Shown here: positions 1 to 8,761 of the stretch, piece by piece
Layout of the letters: every line of letters begins with the position of its first letter
Numbering within the stretch: position 1 is the first letter of the stretch
Origin: Bacillota bacterium
GTDB lineage: Bacteria; Bacillota; UBA4882; UBA8346
Assembly: GCA_023392595.1 (NCBI GenBank)
Contig: JAEVYU010000061.1
Location: 62,001-126,000, forward strand
Length of the DNA: 64,000 bases
Direction: 5' to 3'
The notes under the pieces: model-generated
Seen by the model: the letters and a program-made list of their open reading frames with translations, nothing else
The model's database searches: none
Told to the model about the DNA's origin: nothing
Translations under genes and position numbers: made by a program

Positions 1-741
1 CGTTGTCTCATATTCCAATTTGGCAGTCAAAGTATCGGCTGCTCCGTCGGCTCCTCCACCGATGCCGTATCTTGAGCCACGCTTGGTTCTTAATCCAGCA
101 GTTAAGTCATTGGCAAAATTATCAATAATGGTTACATTGTCATTTTTAAGTCCGGTACTGGCACAAACTAAATTGAGGATTGCTTCAACTTGTGTTTGGG
201 ACAGGACTCCCGGCGCCCGAAGTTGCAACTGGACCGAAGCGGTTCCCACCGGCTTATCGTCCGCAAATACATATTCGCTTTGATCCGGCATATTAAGCAA
301 AATCTTTGCATCCAAGATACCGTCGAGTTGTTGTAAGGTTCGGGTTAATTCCCCGGATATTGCCCGCTGGCGGTTGATTTGATTTGTAAAATCAGTGGTA
401 CTAAAAGAATTTTTGTCGAAAACTTCCCATCCGACAACACCGCCGTGAGGAATACCCTCTTTTAACAAATTCGCACGCACCGACAAAGCATTAGGAACCT
501 CAATCCCGCCAGTCACGGAAGTGCGGTAAGGAACTTTCAGCTCATCAAGTTTAGCGATAATTTCACTACGATCTTGCTCGTTTAATCTAGCATAAAGCAA
601 TTCATATTTTGGTGCGCCTACAACCCATATCAATAAAGCTATAGCTATTAAAGAGCCAACCGTAAGAGCTATAATGGTGATTTTACGCTTGCGGCTCATA
701 TTATTCCATAAATTTTTAACTTGGTTGAAAAATTCGTTCAC
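1..741 (-). CDS. fliF: Flagellar MS-ring protein FliF, N-terminal part (runs off window)
   Basis: FliF forms the MS ring of the flagellar basal body in the inner membrane. The 247 codons visible here start at a GTG (complement of 739-741) preceded by GGAGG about 13 bases upstream. Residues 1-20 are basic and cytoplasmic, 21-41 form the first transmembrane helix, and what follows is the periplasmic YscJ/FliF domain with the typical stretch on rings and oligomerisation (VPNALSVRANLLKEGIPHGG-like region around residue 80). The open reading frame continues beyond base 1, so the second membrane helix and the FliG-binding tail are outside the window. It lies downstream of flgB-flgC-fliE on the same strand, the usual order, but separated from fliE by an unusual 470-base gap. 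Identification is firm; the start codon is fairly sure. Confidence 0.95.
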   Translation of the reverse strand, partial: MNEFFNQVKNLWNNMSRKRKITIIALTVGSLIAIALLIWVVGAPKYELLYARLNEQDRSEIIAKLDELKVPYRTSVTGGIEVPNALSVRANLLKEGIPHGGVVGWEVFDKNSFSTTDFTNQINRQRAISGELTRTLQQLDGILDAKILLNMPDQSEYVFADDKPVGTASVQLQLRAPGVLSQTQVEAILNLVCASTGLKNDNVTIIDNFANDLTAGLRTKRGSRYGIGGGADGAADTLTAKLEYETT

Positions 742-1210
742 TGTACCTGTTGATCCTCCGAAAAGTAGCTGCCATTTATATTTTATACCTATTTACAATC
801 TTGAAGCAACTTTTTAATCCTAAAGATGTTACTTAAATAAAAATCGATATATATTGAATAAAATTAAAATTCGTATCCAATGCAGCTATCGGTTCAAACA
901 TCAAACGCTGTTGCATGTTTAATCATAACGAGCCTACTTTAATTGGGATTAACCCAATATCTATCAAGCACATACGATAAAACAGGATAGGCATGCAAAC
1001 TAAAGCCGGGAATTTGAAATTTTCAAATTCATTTTTCCTAACGAATACCCTATTTATACTAGGTAAAGCCTAATCCGTTAGGCTATTACTCGGCCTCATG
1101 CCCCACGCCTATTGTATTTCAACTATTCTTTCCGGCACTTATATTGAAGAAATTTATAAATCAAGGTTACCTTTCGCCTAAAATTCCAAATATTATCCTT
1201 ACGACTTCGG
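742..1210. other. AT-rich gap between fliE and fliF
   Basis: No convincing gene is seen on either strand in this 469-base stretch. It is AT-rich and contains short inverted repeats: GCCTAA/TTAGGC at 1068-1083 with a four-base loop, and ATTGGG/CCCAAT near 938-954. Neither is followed by a clear U-run, so they are not convincing terminators. In most Bacillota fliE and fliF are nearly adjacent, so this gap may hold a separate promoter or leader for fliF; I could not pick out a confident promoter. Confidence 0.5.
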
Positions 1211-1591
1211 TTAAACCTGAGTGCGCATAATTTCTTGATATGCTTCCACAACTTTATTGCGAATTTGCATGGTCATGTCCAACGCCAAACTGGCTTTTTG
1301 GGCCATCGCCATCGCCTGATGCACGTACTCCAATTTTCCTTGGGCGAGCTGTCCATCAAGTTCTGCGGATTGCAATTGAAGATTATTAACAGGTTCCAGG
1401 GCTCTCGACAAAACTTTTTCGAATGATTCAGCGACCAAAGGATTATCATCGGGTGTTGAATTTGAAACCCCCAAAGGTTGAAAGACCGAACCCGAAATCT
1501 CATCCGGCCTATGGATTGACTTCGTCGGATTGCTTGAACTTAAAGATTTCAAAACCGATGCCGGTGCTACGGGGCGGTTAGTAATATCCAT
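1211..1591 (-). CDS. fliE: Flagellar hook-basal body protein FliE
   Basis: FliE links the MS ring to the proximal rod and is exported early by the flagellar type III apparatus. The 126-residue product has a variable, disordered N-terminus (residues 1-50) followed by the conserved FliE helix region: a FEKVLSRALEPVNNLQ-like segment and the C-terminal ALDMTMQIRNKVVEAYQEIM segment, the family hallmark. Length is normal to slightly long for the family (about 100-110 typical). GGAGG lies five to six bases before the ATG. It follows flgC by 86 bases on the same strand and belongs to the flgB-flgC-fliE operon. Confidence 0.95.
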   Translation of the reverse strand: MDITNRPVAPASVLKSLSSSNPTKSIHRPDEISGSVFQPLGVSNSTPDDNPLVAESFEKVLSRALEPVNNLQLQSAELDGQLAQGKLEYVHQAMAMAQKASLALDMTMQIRNKVVEAYQEIMRTQV

Positions 1592-1677
1592 GAAATACCT
1601 CCGGTCATTAATTTGTTATTTATGAATGGATTCGTTACTGGTATATTCACGAATACCTTAATAACGAATAACTGTTT

Positions 1678-2109
1678 TTAAATTTTTCCCAATTCAAGTG
1701 AAGCGCTAAAAATTGTCTTTGCAGCATTAAAAGCTGTTACATTGGCCTCGTAAGAGCGGCTGGCGGTAATTAAATTCACCATTTCGCTCACCGGATTAAT
1801 ATCCGGATAAAATACATATCCGTCCTCATTGGCGTCGGGATTTGAAGGATCAAAAACCATTCGCGGCGGATTGCCATCCGGTTCAATTCTTAAGACCTTA
1901 ACCCCAGCCGGCTTTGCAATGAAACGTCCGTTATCGGATATATAATTATCCAATACCTCCGCAAATACGGGTACCTTTCTTTGATAAGGCCCGCCTTCTT
2001 TGGTTTTGCTGGTGTTAACATTGGCCAAATTATCGGAGATTAAATCCATTCTAAGCCGCTCGGCGGTTAAAGCCGAAGCGCTGATTTCCATATTTCGAAA
2101 TAAATCCAT
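1678..2109 (-). CDS. flgC: Flagellar basal-body rod protein FlgC
   Basis: FlgC is one of the proximal rod proteins of the flagellum. The 143-residue protein shows the rod-family N-terminus (MDLFRNMEISASALTAERLR followed by MDLISDNLANVNTSKT, the rod-protein signature with the ANVNT core) and the C-terminal helix ending SRSYEANVTAFNAAKTIF, both characteristic of FlgC. A GGGGAG ribosome site precedes the ATG. It begins 5 bases after the flgB stop, so flgB and flgC are almost certainly co-transcribed and translationally coupled. Confidence 0.97.
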   Translation of the reverse strand: MDLFRNMEISASALTAERLRMDLISDNLANVNTSKTKEGGPYQRKVPVFAEVLDNYISDNGRFIAKPAGVKVLRIEPDGNPPRMVFDPSNPDANEDGYVFYPDINPVSEMVNLITASRSYEANVTAFNAAKTIFSASLELGKI

Positions 2110-2114
2110 TTACG

Positions 2115-2516
2115 TTATCTCCCCTCAATAACCATTTTTAAATTCGTCATTTTTCCCTTCCAGCGTTCGGATAGTGCCTGAAAGTACAATGAATTTTCCG
2201 CAACCTGAGCCATTTCGTATTCGGGATCCACGTTGTTGGTATCATAACGGCTAAGGGTTTTGGTTTCCCTGGCGATTCGAACCGGTCCGATTTCGGGGAC
2301 GCTATTTGCAATATGTCTGGGATGGGTTCTGGCCATTTCCAATTCATCTTTTGTAATATTATCCAATAGACTTTTGAAATCAATATCCAGTCTTTTGTAA
2401 TGCGGAGTATTTACATTGGCTAAATTTTGGTTTAATAACTGTTGCCGAAGATTGGACGCATCCATCGAACGTTCAAGAAGCTTACTGCTCCGGCTGTCTA
2501 ATAAATCTGCCCACAT
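2115..2516 (-). CDS. flgB: Flagellar basal-body rod protein FlgB
   Basis: FlgB is the rod protein next to FliE. The 133-residue product carries the rod signature around residues 25-45 (LLNQNLANVNTPHYKRLDIDF) and the conserved C-terminal EYEMAQVAENSLYFQALSE region, with length normal for the family. The start ATG is preceded by GAGGTG. It is the first gene of the flgB-flgC-fliE operon; the 275 bases upstream (2517-2791) are non-coding as far as I can see and must hold its promoter, but no consensus sigma-A or sigma-D boxes stand out. Confidence 0.96.
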   Translation of the reverse strand: MWADLLDSRSSKLLERSMDASNLRQQLLNQNLANVNTPHYKRLDIDFKSLLDNITKDELEMARTHPRHIANSVPEIGPVRIARETKTLSRYDTNNVDPEYEMAQVAENSLYFQALSERWKGKMTNLKMVIEGR

Positions 2517-2791
2517 ATTTTACACCTCTCCGATAGACTATACCAAGATAATCGGTATTTCTCTCCCAAAGTTTAGCATTTTCAGATAAAATATTTCTCT
2601 GGCTTTTGGGAAAATCCTTCCACTTACGAGTTTTTTTGCTAAATATCTTTAAAAAGTTAGATTGGAGGCGGGAAAGGTTTACGAATGATTTGGATTCAAT
2701 TGAGAAGACTGGATTTGTTAAACAATAGCAATTCTCAGGCGGCAGGCCCCCTACTTTGGCAGGAAATTTCGGATCATGAGACGAATTTTGA

Positions 2792-3592
2792 TTATTGTTT
2801 TTCATAAAGAGAAAGCAATTCCGTCATAACAACAAGAGCATCATTATCCTTTGGTAGTTTCACTTCTTCTATATCCTTTATATCCTTGGCCGCTTTTTGA
2901 AGGGAAACTTTTGCCAGTTGCTGAATATTTACCAGTTCATTACGGCGCATATACAAATCCTTCATGATCAAATAATCGTTCTGCGTCATCCGTAGCACCA
3001 AAGAAGACAGCCAAGGATACTGTTCTTGGATGCGCAAGGATTCTTCAATGGAATTGGTAATCGAAATCTTTTGTTTTTCTAAAAAGCCTTTGACTTTCCG
3101 GCGGGACAATTCCTTAACCACTATGGTCCCTGCAGCATAATCACCAAGCCGTTTGGCCTTTTTATTGAAAAACATCGTCAGGAGTCCTAATCCATAAAAA
3201 AAAGGCAAAAAATCGATCATCCGAATCACGTTACGCAATAAGACATTCCAAGACGAAAGGGCATAGCCTCCTTCCCGACGGACCCGGATATTGACTAGTC
3301 TTTTGCCAACGGTTTGACCGTTCATCACTGTTTCCAGAATGATATGATAGCCAATGAGAATTACAAGTATCAACGCGATTAACAACGCCCCGGTTAATGA
3401 ATGACCCCAACTGGTAATTTTGCTTTGAAGGTCATTTAGATTCATCATATTTAATGCGCTAAGGATTCCGCCGATCATCAGCCACTGGATAATGGTATCC
3501 AGCGCGATAGCTAAAAAGCGGGAGCCAATGCCGGCTATTTCATAATCGAGCTCAACATTTTCCGGTGTCACTATTTTATAGGTGTCACTCAT
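2792..3592 (-). CDS. RDD-family membrane protein with long C-terminal cytoplasmic extension
   Basis: Residues 18-160 are an RDD domain, named for conserved Arg-Asp-Asp: R25 and D32 in the first helix, D127 in the helix ending RMIDFLPFF and D151 in RLGDYAAGTIVV are visible. Three or four hydrophobic helices are present (about 26-48, 64-90, 125-142). Residues 163-266 form an extra charged, helical tail not found in the minimal family; I do not recognise it. It is transcribed divergently from the SpoIIM/DUF95 gene, with only 40 bases between the start codons. RDD, DUF95, DUF58 and MoxR genes commonly sit together; the biochemical role of RDD proteins in such clusters is not established (transport of small solutes has been proposed for some). 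The start ATG is preceded by GAAAGGA. Confidence 0.88.
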   Translation of the reverse strand: MSDTYKIVTPENVELDYEIAGIGSRFLAIALDTIIQWLMIGGILSALNMMNLNDLQSKITSWGHSLTGALLIALILVILIGYHIILETVMNGQTVGKRLVNIRVRREGGYALSSWNVLLRNVIRMIDFLPFFYGLGLLTMFFNKKAKRLGDYAAGTIVVKELSRRKVKGFLEKQKISITNSIEESLRIQEQYPWLSSLVLRMTQNDYLIMKDLYMRRNELVNIQQLAKVSLQKAAKDIKDIEEVKLPKDNDALVVMTELLSLYEKQ

Positions 3593-3632
3593 TTTAGGAT
3601 CCTTTCAATCATGTAAAAACAGGAGTTATTCC

Positions 3633-4616
3633 ATGACAATCTCATTTTTGAAGTCCCGGCAAAAACGCTGGAACCGTTTGGAACAATTACTAATCAAGGC
3701 TGAAAAGATGAAGCTACCTTCTTTTTCCAAGGAAGAATTGGTAGAATTGTCAGTGCTTTATCGTCAGACAGCCACGGATTTGGTTACAGCAAAAACCCAG
3801 CGGCAACCGGATGAACTCATTCACTTTTTAAATGATTTAACGACCCGCGCCTATCATTTTATCTACCGGACAGAAAAGACGACTCTCCGGCAATTTCGTG
3901 ACTTCATCACTACGGATTTCCCGGCCTTGTTTCGCCAGAACTGGCCGGTAATCCTGTTTTCACTGGTCCTTTTATTGATAGGCTGGCTTACCGGTTTTTT
4001 AGGTTATCTGACCGGACCCAAATTCATCCAAGGATTATTGCCTGATACATTCACCCGGAAAATTATCCAAGGTTATCAGCAAAAGACGTGGTTTAACGAC
4101 CCCTTGGTTTCCCGTCCCTACATTTCATCCTTTATCATGTACAACAACATCCGGGTGGCGATTAGCGCCTTCGGAGGGGGGATGTTACTCGGAACGCTTA
4201 CTTGTTGGGCTATTTTATTCAACGGATTCATTCTCGGGGTTCTGGCGGCGATTTTTTTTAAACAGGGGCATCTGCTGTCCTTTTGGGCCATGATTTTACC
4301 CCATGGAATCATCGAATTGACCGCCATTAGTCTTTCAGCGGCAGCCGGTTTGTTACTGACCAAGGCCATCCTGTTCCCGGGTGATTTAAACCGCTCCGAC
4401 GCCCTGAGGATCTCGGGTGTCAAAGCCGTCCAACTACTTACCGGGACTGTAATCATGCTGATCGTCGCCGGGTTGATTGAAGGTTTTTTTAGCACGGTAT
4501 CCACGGATGTAATTCCTGAATTCGGCCGTTTGATGTTTGCCGGCCTTACCGGGGTTCTATTATGGCTTTATTTTAAACCCCATCATGCTCAAAACAAGCC
4601 TTTTCTTTTTAAATAA
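3633..4616 (+). CDS. SpoIIM/DUF95-family integral membrane protein
   Basis: A 327-residue membrane protein of the stage II sporulation protein M (DUF95) superfamily. The N-terminal 95 residues are soluble and contain the family motif EELVELSVLYRQTATDL; a first helix lies around 104-126 (VILFSLVLLLIGWLTGFLGY) and four or five more follow between about 180 and 320, with the conserved GFILGVLAAIFF and PHGIIELTAI segments. I chose the ATG at 3633 (AGGAG 8 bases upstream) rather than an upstream GTG at 3582, which would overlap the divergent RDD gene. Its membership in the MoxR/DUF58 cluster suggests a cell-envelope role rather than classical SpoIIM function in forespore engulfment. Its 3' end overlaps the convergent DUF58 gene by 28 bases. 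Confidence 0.88.
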   Translation: MTISFLKSRQKRWNRLEQLLIKAEKMKLPSFSKEELVELSVLYRQTATDLVTAKTQRQPDELIHFLNDLTTRAYHFIYRTEKTTLRQFRDFITTDFPALFRQNWPVILFSLVLLLIGWLTGFLGYLTGPKFIQGLLPDTFTRKIIQGYQQKTWFNDPLVSRPYISSFIMYNNIRVAISAFGGGMLLGTLTCWAILFNGFILGVLAAIFFKQGHLLSFWAMILPHGIIELTAISLSAAAGLLLTKAILFPGDLNRSDALRISGVKAVQLLTGTVIMLIVAGLIEGFFSTVSTDVIPEFGRLMFAGLTGVLLWLYFKPHHAQNKPFLFK

Positions 4617-5881
4617 GTATAATGTTCAACTACGCTTTGACGAATGGTGGTCGGATCAACTTCCATCACTTGAATCCCATAATTGCCCAAATATTTTACC
4701 GTGAGTGCACGCTCTTTCAACAACTCCAATGCTGTTCCTTTCAAATAAGCGCTTCGTTCATCCGTAAGGGGAAGATCGGCGAGCCTGTCCAAGGATTTTT
4801 GCCGTGAAAGCACACAAATAACCAGATGACGGCGGCTGAATATCTGCAAATATTGAATCAATTCCTTGGAAGACTCATTATCCAATAGAGCGGTATAAAT
4901 AAAAATCAGGCTTCGCTTATTCAATTTCTCTTGCAAAAAATTAAAGGCATTACGGTAATCACTTTCAACCATTTCCGCTTGGGCATTAAAAAATTGGTTA
5001 ATAAACGTTTGAATATGGGCTTTCCCTTTTCCAACCGGCAGGAAATGCTCGATCCGGCTATTAAAACTTAAGGCTCCGACCATATCGCCATATTCCTGGA
5101 TGTTATAGGCCAGAAGGATGGCAGAATCCAAAATATGGTCCAAGCGGCTGGTCTCGGAGGTAATTTGGTCAAACAGGACTCTTCCGGTATCCAGAATCAA
5201 AAAAACATTTTGATCTTTCTCGGGCTCAAATTGATTAATAACCGGCTTACCCCGATGGGCAGTAACTTTCCAATTAATTCTCCGGTAATCATCCCCCGGA
5301 GTATATTCCCTGAGTTCCGCCAATTCACCGCCTGAGCCGATTCTTCTCATGGGATACCGTCCTAGTTCGGCGCTGGCCGCTAACTGGCCCAGAGACCGGG
5401 AGAACAATTTTTTCAAGTCCGGATAAACCTTAAGTTTCTCCAGTAAAGGTATCTTGAACTGATAGGTAAATAACTGCAGTCTCCCATTGATTCGCAGGTT
5501 AAGATCGCCAAAATCGAAAACGCCTCGCACCGGGGCAATCATCGGGTAAGAAAAAAGCCCTTCCCCATGAGGGGGCAGACCGATAACACCTTGATACTGC
5601 CGGGCTTTTGCCACAAACGGAGGTTCATCTTTTATCCGCACCATAACCGCACGTCCAGGGTTGGTAAGAATAATTTCCACAATAAACTGTTGGTTTTGAT
5701 AGCATGGGTCCGCAAACGCCCGTCTCGCTTTGACCGGGGGCTGCTTCAATGTCAAATAACGATCTCCCAGCCAAGCCAGAATCAAGACGATGAAGGCATA
5801 ACCAACATACCAACTTGGCCAAAAAAGCGCCGCAGTTCCCAACGAAAACAAAAGTCCAATAAAATACCAAGTAAAAACCAT
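4589..5881 (-). CDS. DUF58 protein (vWA-like, MoxR partner)
   Basis: A 430-residue DUF58 protein. Two hydrophobic segments occupy residues 3-38, then a beta-rich domain, then the diagnostic motif ELREYTPGDDYRRINWKVTA near residue 215, followed by a von Willebrand A-like fold (NVFLILDTGRVLF, with a degenerate metal-binding DxS site). DUF58 proteins are known genetic partners of MoxR AAA ATPases, and the gene starts 2 bases after the moxR stop on the same strand, supporting a joint function, probably MoxR-driven remodelling of a membrane or periplasmic target. No extracellular catalytic residues can be named. Confidence in family is high, function unknown. Confidence 0.92.
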   Translation of the reverse strand: MVFTWYFIGLLFSLGTAALFWPSWYVGYAFIVLILAWLGDRYLTLKQPPVKARRAFADPCYQNQQFIVEIILTNPGRAVMVRIKDEPPFVAKARQYQGVIGLPPHGEGLFSYPMIAPVRGVFDFGDLNLRINGRLQLFTYQFKIPLLEKLKVYPDLKKLFSRSLGQLAASAELGRYPMRRIGSGGELAELREYTPGDDYRRINWKVTAHRGKPVINQFEPEKDQNVFLILDTGRVLFDQITSETSRLDHILDSAILLAYNIQEYGDMVGALSFNSRIEHFLPVGKGKAHIQTFINQFFNAQAEMVESDYRNAFNFLQEKLNKRSLIFIYTALLDNESSKELIQYLQIFSRRHLVICVLSRQKSLDRLADLPLTDERSAYLKGTALELLKERALTVKYLGNYGIQVMEVDPTTIRQSVVEHYTYLKRKGLF

Positions 5882-5883
5882 AT

Positions 5884-6831
5884 TTACCTCGGCACTTTCA
5901 AATTATTGATGATTGTTTTCAAAATGCCATCACTATTCCTACCGTCAATGAGAGCTTCCGGTTTTACCAAAACCCGGTGGCGAAGTACCCTATAGACGAC
6001 TTCCTGAACATCATCGGGAATAACATAGTCTCGGCCATTAAAAGCGGCATAAACTTTTGCAACATGCAACAAACAGATTCCCGCTCTGGGACTTGCGCCC
6101 AAAGTCAACATGGGATTTTCACGGGTCGCTTGGACAATCTGATAAATATAATCAATAATTTCCTGCCTCACGGTAACATTGGCAACCATTTGCCGCATTT
6201 CCAGTATTCCGTCACTATCGGTTACAGGCTGAATTTTTTCTAAATCAAGCTCTCCCACCAGTTTCACCTGATAACGCCGGTATATCTCAATCTCAGTAAT
6301 GCTGTCGGGATACGATAATTGCAGTTTTAAAAGGAAGCGGTCCAGTTGGGCCTCGGGCAACGGATAGGTACCTTCATATTCCAAAGGGTTTTGAGTCGCC
6401 AGAACCATAAAAATCGGCGATAAACCCTTTAATTCTCCATCGACCGTCACTTGTTTTTCTTCCATGGCTTCCAGAAGGGCTGCTTGGGTCTTCGGCGGGG
6501 TGCGGTTGATCTCGTCCGCCAACAATATATCGGTGAAAATCGGCCCCGGATTCAAAGAGAACTGCTGCCTTTGATGATCGAAAATATTGGTGCCGGTTAT
6601 GTCGAGCGGCATTAAATCCGGAGTAAATTGTACCCTTTTGTAATCAGCCGACAGGACTCGGGAAAACGATTTTGCAATCAATGTTTTGGCGACCCCGGGC
6701 GGTCCTTCCAATAAGATATGTCCTCCCACAAGGAGGGCGATTAAAAGGCCATCGATCACATCCTCCTGGCCTACCACAACTTTGGCGAGTTCTGATTTTA
6801 TTTGGCTGCAAAAGGATTGGACTTTTTCCAT
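5884..6831 (-). CDS. MoxR-family AAA+ ATPase
   Basis: A 315-residue AAA+ ATPase. Walker A is GPPGVAKT at residues 43-50, Walker B is ILLADEIN at 102-109, sensor 1 is the LATQNP element near residue 143 and the LPEAQLDRF arginine-finger region follows. The C-terminal lid contains GASPRAG. MoxR proteins act as chaperone-like ATPases with vWA partners; the adjacent DUF58 gene is the obvious partner. The ATG has AAAGGAG seven bases upstream. The upstream DUF4350 gene overlaps its start by 34 bases, so translation is probably coupled through the cluster. Confidence 0.96.
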   Translation of the reverse strand: MEKVQSFCSQIKSELAKVVVGQEDVIDGLLIALLVGGHILLEGPPGVAKTLIAKSFSRVLSADYKRVQFTPDLMPLDITGTNIFDHQRQQFSLNPGPIFTDILLADEINRTPPKTQAALLEAMEEKQVTVDGELKGLSPIFMVLATQNPLEYEGTYPLPEAQLDRFLLKLQLSYPDSITEIEIYRRYQVKLVGELDLEKIQPVTDSDGILEMRQMVANVTVRQEIIDYIYQIVQATRENPMLTLGASPRAGICLLHVAKVYAAFNGRDYVIPDDVQEVVYRVLRHRVLVKPEALIDGRNSDGILKTIINNLKVPR

Positions 6832-7988
6832 GCGTGAAACTCCTTTCGGTGTTCATCCAATTGGGATGCAATCACTAAAAACTGTTTTGATGAAAGCTTC
6901 TTGCCCACTCCCCGCTCAGGCTTATCGGATAAATCGCTAAAACTGGAATGTAATTTTAGAAGCGGGCCGTATTCTTTACCGCTAAGCCGGTTCATTGCCA
7001 TAATCAACTGTTCGGGAGGTGCGTCCACGGGCAAACGAGTGAGATCGGCCATGGTTTTCATTAAATCCCGCCATAAATTATCCAGGACAAACTTTCTTAT
7101 CCCAGCTTGCTCAAAAAGGCCCGCCAAGGAATAAACAAACTCGTCATAAGAGCGGCCGCGGGCCAAGATTAACGGCCGGGGGCGACCAAAACGGGCTGCT
7201 GTTTTCCAAATAACGATAACCACCGTTAAAAAAAGCAGTAAACCGCCAACCCAAAAATGGTTAAATATCATTGCGGGCCTCTGGGTGGTTTTGAATTGAT
7301 CAACCTTAAAGGCCAGGTTATAAAAGTCAATTCCCCCGGAAGAAGAAAATTCCCGGATGATTGCGGCGAAAATTACCGCATTATCCGGATGACGTTTAAG
7401 AAAATGGTTGGTTAAACCATCTACATCGTTCCAAAAAACAAGTTGCCCCGCTCCAAAGGACTGGCGATAAATAAAAAAGCGATCCCCGGCGCCATAAAGC
7501 CCCTGTTCAGGGTGTTTCATCACTGCGATTTGCGTTTTATTGGGGTGGTATTTCAAATTATCCAACAAGGGGAGTGACTGGCGATTTGGATGAAAAATCC
7601 GGCCGGTTTGAATGTTTAAAAGCGATAATTTCCTTCCAGTCACCTGAATGCTAGGGAAGCCAGCACTCAACTCAAGGATGGTCCCCCCGCGTCTTACCCA
7701 ATCCAACAATCGTTTTTGATGTTCCGTTGGCCCGTCTCCACGCCGAGAATTAGTCGTGATTACGACCAATAGGTTCCGGCGGCTTTCCGGGAGTTTATCG
7801 ATGACGGACACATGGTACCCCGACTTTGCCAACAGAAGATGGATGGCCTTCAGTCCTTCAGGACGATAACTTTTCGGGGCATAAACATCAAATTTCTTTT
7901 CGGAAAGCGCAACCCAGCTTAAGAATAACAAAACGCATAATATAAGGACTAAACCTAAAATACAGACAAAATACTTATTTCTCAACAT
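6798..7988 (-). CDS. DUF4350 membrane-anchored protein of the MoxR cluster
   Basis: About 396 residues: an N-terminal membrane anchor (YFVCILGLVLILCVLLFLS), a roughly 230-residue extracytoplasmic domain that begins with a periplasmic-binding-like fold (SYRPEGLKAIHLLLAKSGYHVSV, then LLVVITTN) typical of DUF4350, and a second helix (HFWVGGLLLFLTVVIVIW) leading to a cytoplasmic tail of some 110 residues. DUF4350 proteins are regularly encoded beside MoxR, DUF58 and DUF4129 genes. The start is ambiguous: ATG at 7988 is used here and overlaps the upstream stop by 14 bases, while an in-frame TTG at 8012 preceded at a distance by GAGG would add 8 residues. Function unknown. Confidence 0.85.
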   Translation of the reverse strand: MLRNKYFVCILGLVLILCVLLFLSWVALSEKKFDVYAPKSYRPEGLKAIHLLLAKSGYHVSVIDKLPESRRNLLVVITTNSRRGDGPTEHQKRLLDWVRRGGTILELSAGFPSIQVTGRKLSLLNIQTGRIFHPNRQSLPLLDNLKYHPNKTQIAVMKHPEQGLYGAGDRFFIYRQSFGAGQLVFWNDVDGLTNHFLKRHPDNAVIFAAIIREFSSSGGIDFYNLAFKVDQFKTTQRPAMIFNHFWVGGLLLFLTVVIVIWKTAARFGRPRPLILARGRSYDEFVYSLAGLFEQAGIRKFVLDNLWRDLMKTMADLTRLPVDAPPEQLIMAMNRLSGKEYGPLLKLHSSFSDLSDKPERGVGKKLSSKQFLVIASQLDEHRKEFHAWKKSNPFAAK

Positions 7989-8739
7989 GTGGGTTACCCA
8001 TGGTCGATTCAATTATTTTTAAATCCTCAATCAAACGGTGATAATCTTCGATCTGACAGTTCCGTAAACCAAACCATTTTTCTTGAAATACCAAAACCAG
8101 TTCGGAAAAAGCACGATATCCCGGATGGTTGGGTCCAAAGAGGCGACAAGCAATTTGTAAATTGGTTTTATCAGAAAGGCGAAGGCTGCTATCAGGTAAG
8201 ATTCTATTTCTTTGCAGAAATTCCAGCCCCGTTAAATACACGAGCCGGACCGCCTCCTTAAGTTGGCCTTTTTCCGCCAGCACTTGGGCTTGGTATTTCA
8301 AATCACGAACCGATTTATCCATGCTTTTTTGATGATTGGTTCCGCCAGACCTTTTCAATGCTCCCGAACGAATGAACATTTTGGGAATGAAATAGACCAG
8401 TAAAAAAGGCAATGCTATTAAGCTCACTAAACCTAAGCCCCGAAAGATTTTTGGCCAAAACCGATCATCAATTTTTCTTTTGGCGGACTTGGTTTTAGCA
8501 ATCCAGTCAGTGAGCTGGCGCCACCATCCTTTCAGCGAGCGAAAACGGTCCGGGTAATCAAAATGTTTATCCCTAATAATCACCCGAATATTATGGCGCA
8601 GATCCCTAATTTGATAAGAGAGAATCTGTTTCCGGTCATTTTGATCAATGGAAGCAGTCTCCTGTTGGGCAGCCCGGGCTGTGAAAATTAACATCCCGAA
8701 CAAAAAAACCACAATGAGCCCAATCAAAATTTTTCTCAA
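7975..8739 (-). CDS. DUF4129-domain membrane protein
   Basis: A 254-residue protein with an N-terminal signal peptide (ILIGLIVVFLFGMLIFTARA, cleavage likely after ARA), a short extracytoplasmic segment with basic and aromatic residues, a transmembrane helix around residues 100-120 (GLGLVSLIALPFLLVYFIP), and a cytoplasmic C-terminal DUF4129 domain (LAEKGQLKEAVRLVYLTGLE, then SDKTNLQIA and FGLRNCQIEDY). DUF4129 domains are found next to DUF4350 and MoxR genes, and in fusion with transglutaminase proteins. It is the second-to-upstream gene of the cluster; the stop overlaps the next gene's start. Confidence 0.85.
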   Translation of the reverse strand: MRKILIGLIVVFLFGMLIFTARAAQQETASIDQNDRKQILSYQIRDLRHNIRVIIRDKHFDYPDRFRSLKGWWRQLTDWIAKTKSAKRKIDDRFWPKIFRGLGLVSLIALPFLLVYFIPKMFIRSGALKRSGGTNHQKSMDKSVRDLKYQAQVLAEKGQLKEAVRLVYLTGLEFLQRNRILPDSSLRLSDKTNLQIACRLFGPNHPGYRAFSELVLVFQEKWFGLRNCQIEDYHRLIEDLKIIESTMGNPHVEK

Positions 8740-8761
8740 AGAAAATGGCGCTCCCTATACT

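Noticed and set aside
1068..1083. Perfect GCCTAA/TTAGGC hairpin as a terminator
   Set aside because: No U-run follows on either strand; too short to call.
2517..2791. Cyclic-di-GMP or other riboswitch upstream of flgB
   Set aside because: Compared by eye with the GEMM consensus; the conserved core bases were not found.
2482..2805. 107-codon minus-strand frame overlapping flgB and the RDD gene
   Set aside because: No ribosome site, overlaps two real genes, and the residue pattern is not protein-like; treated as the flgB promoter region.
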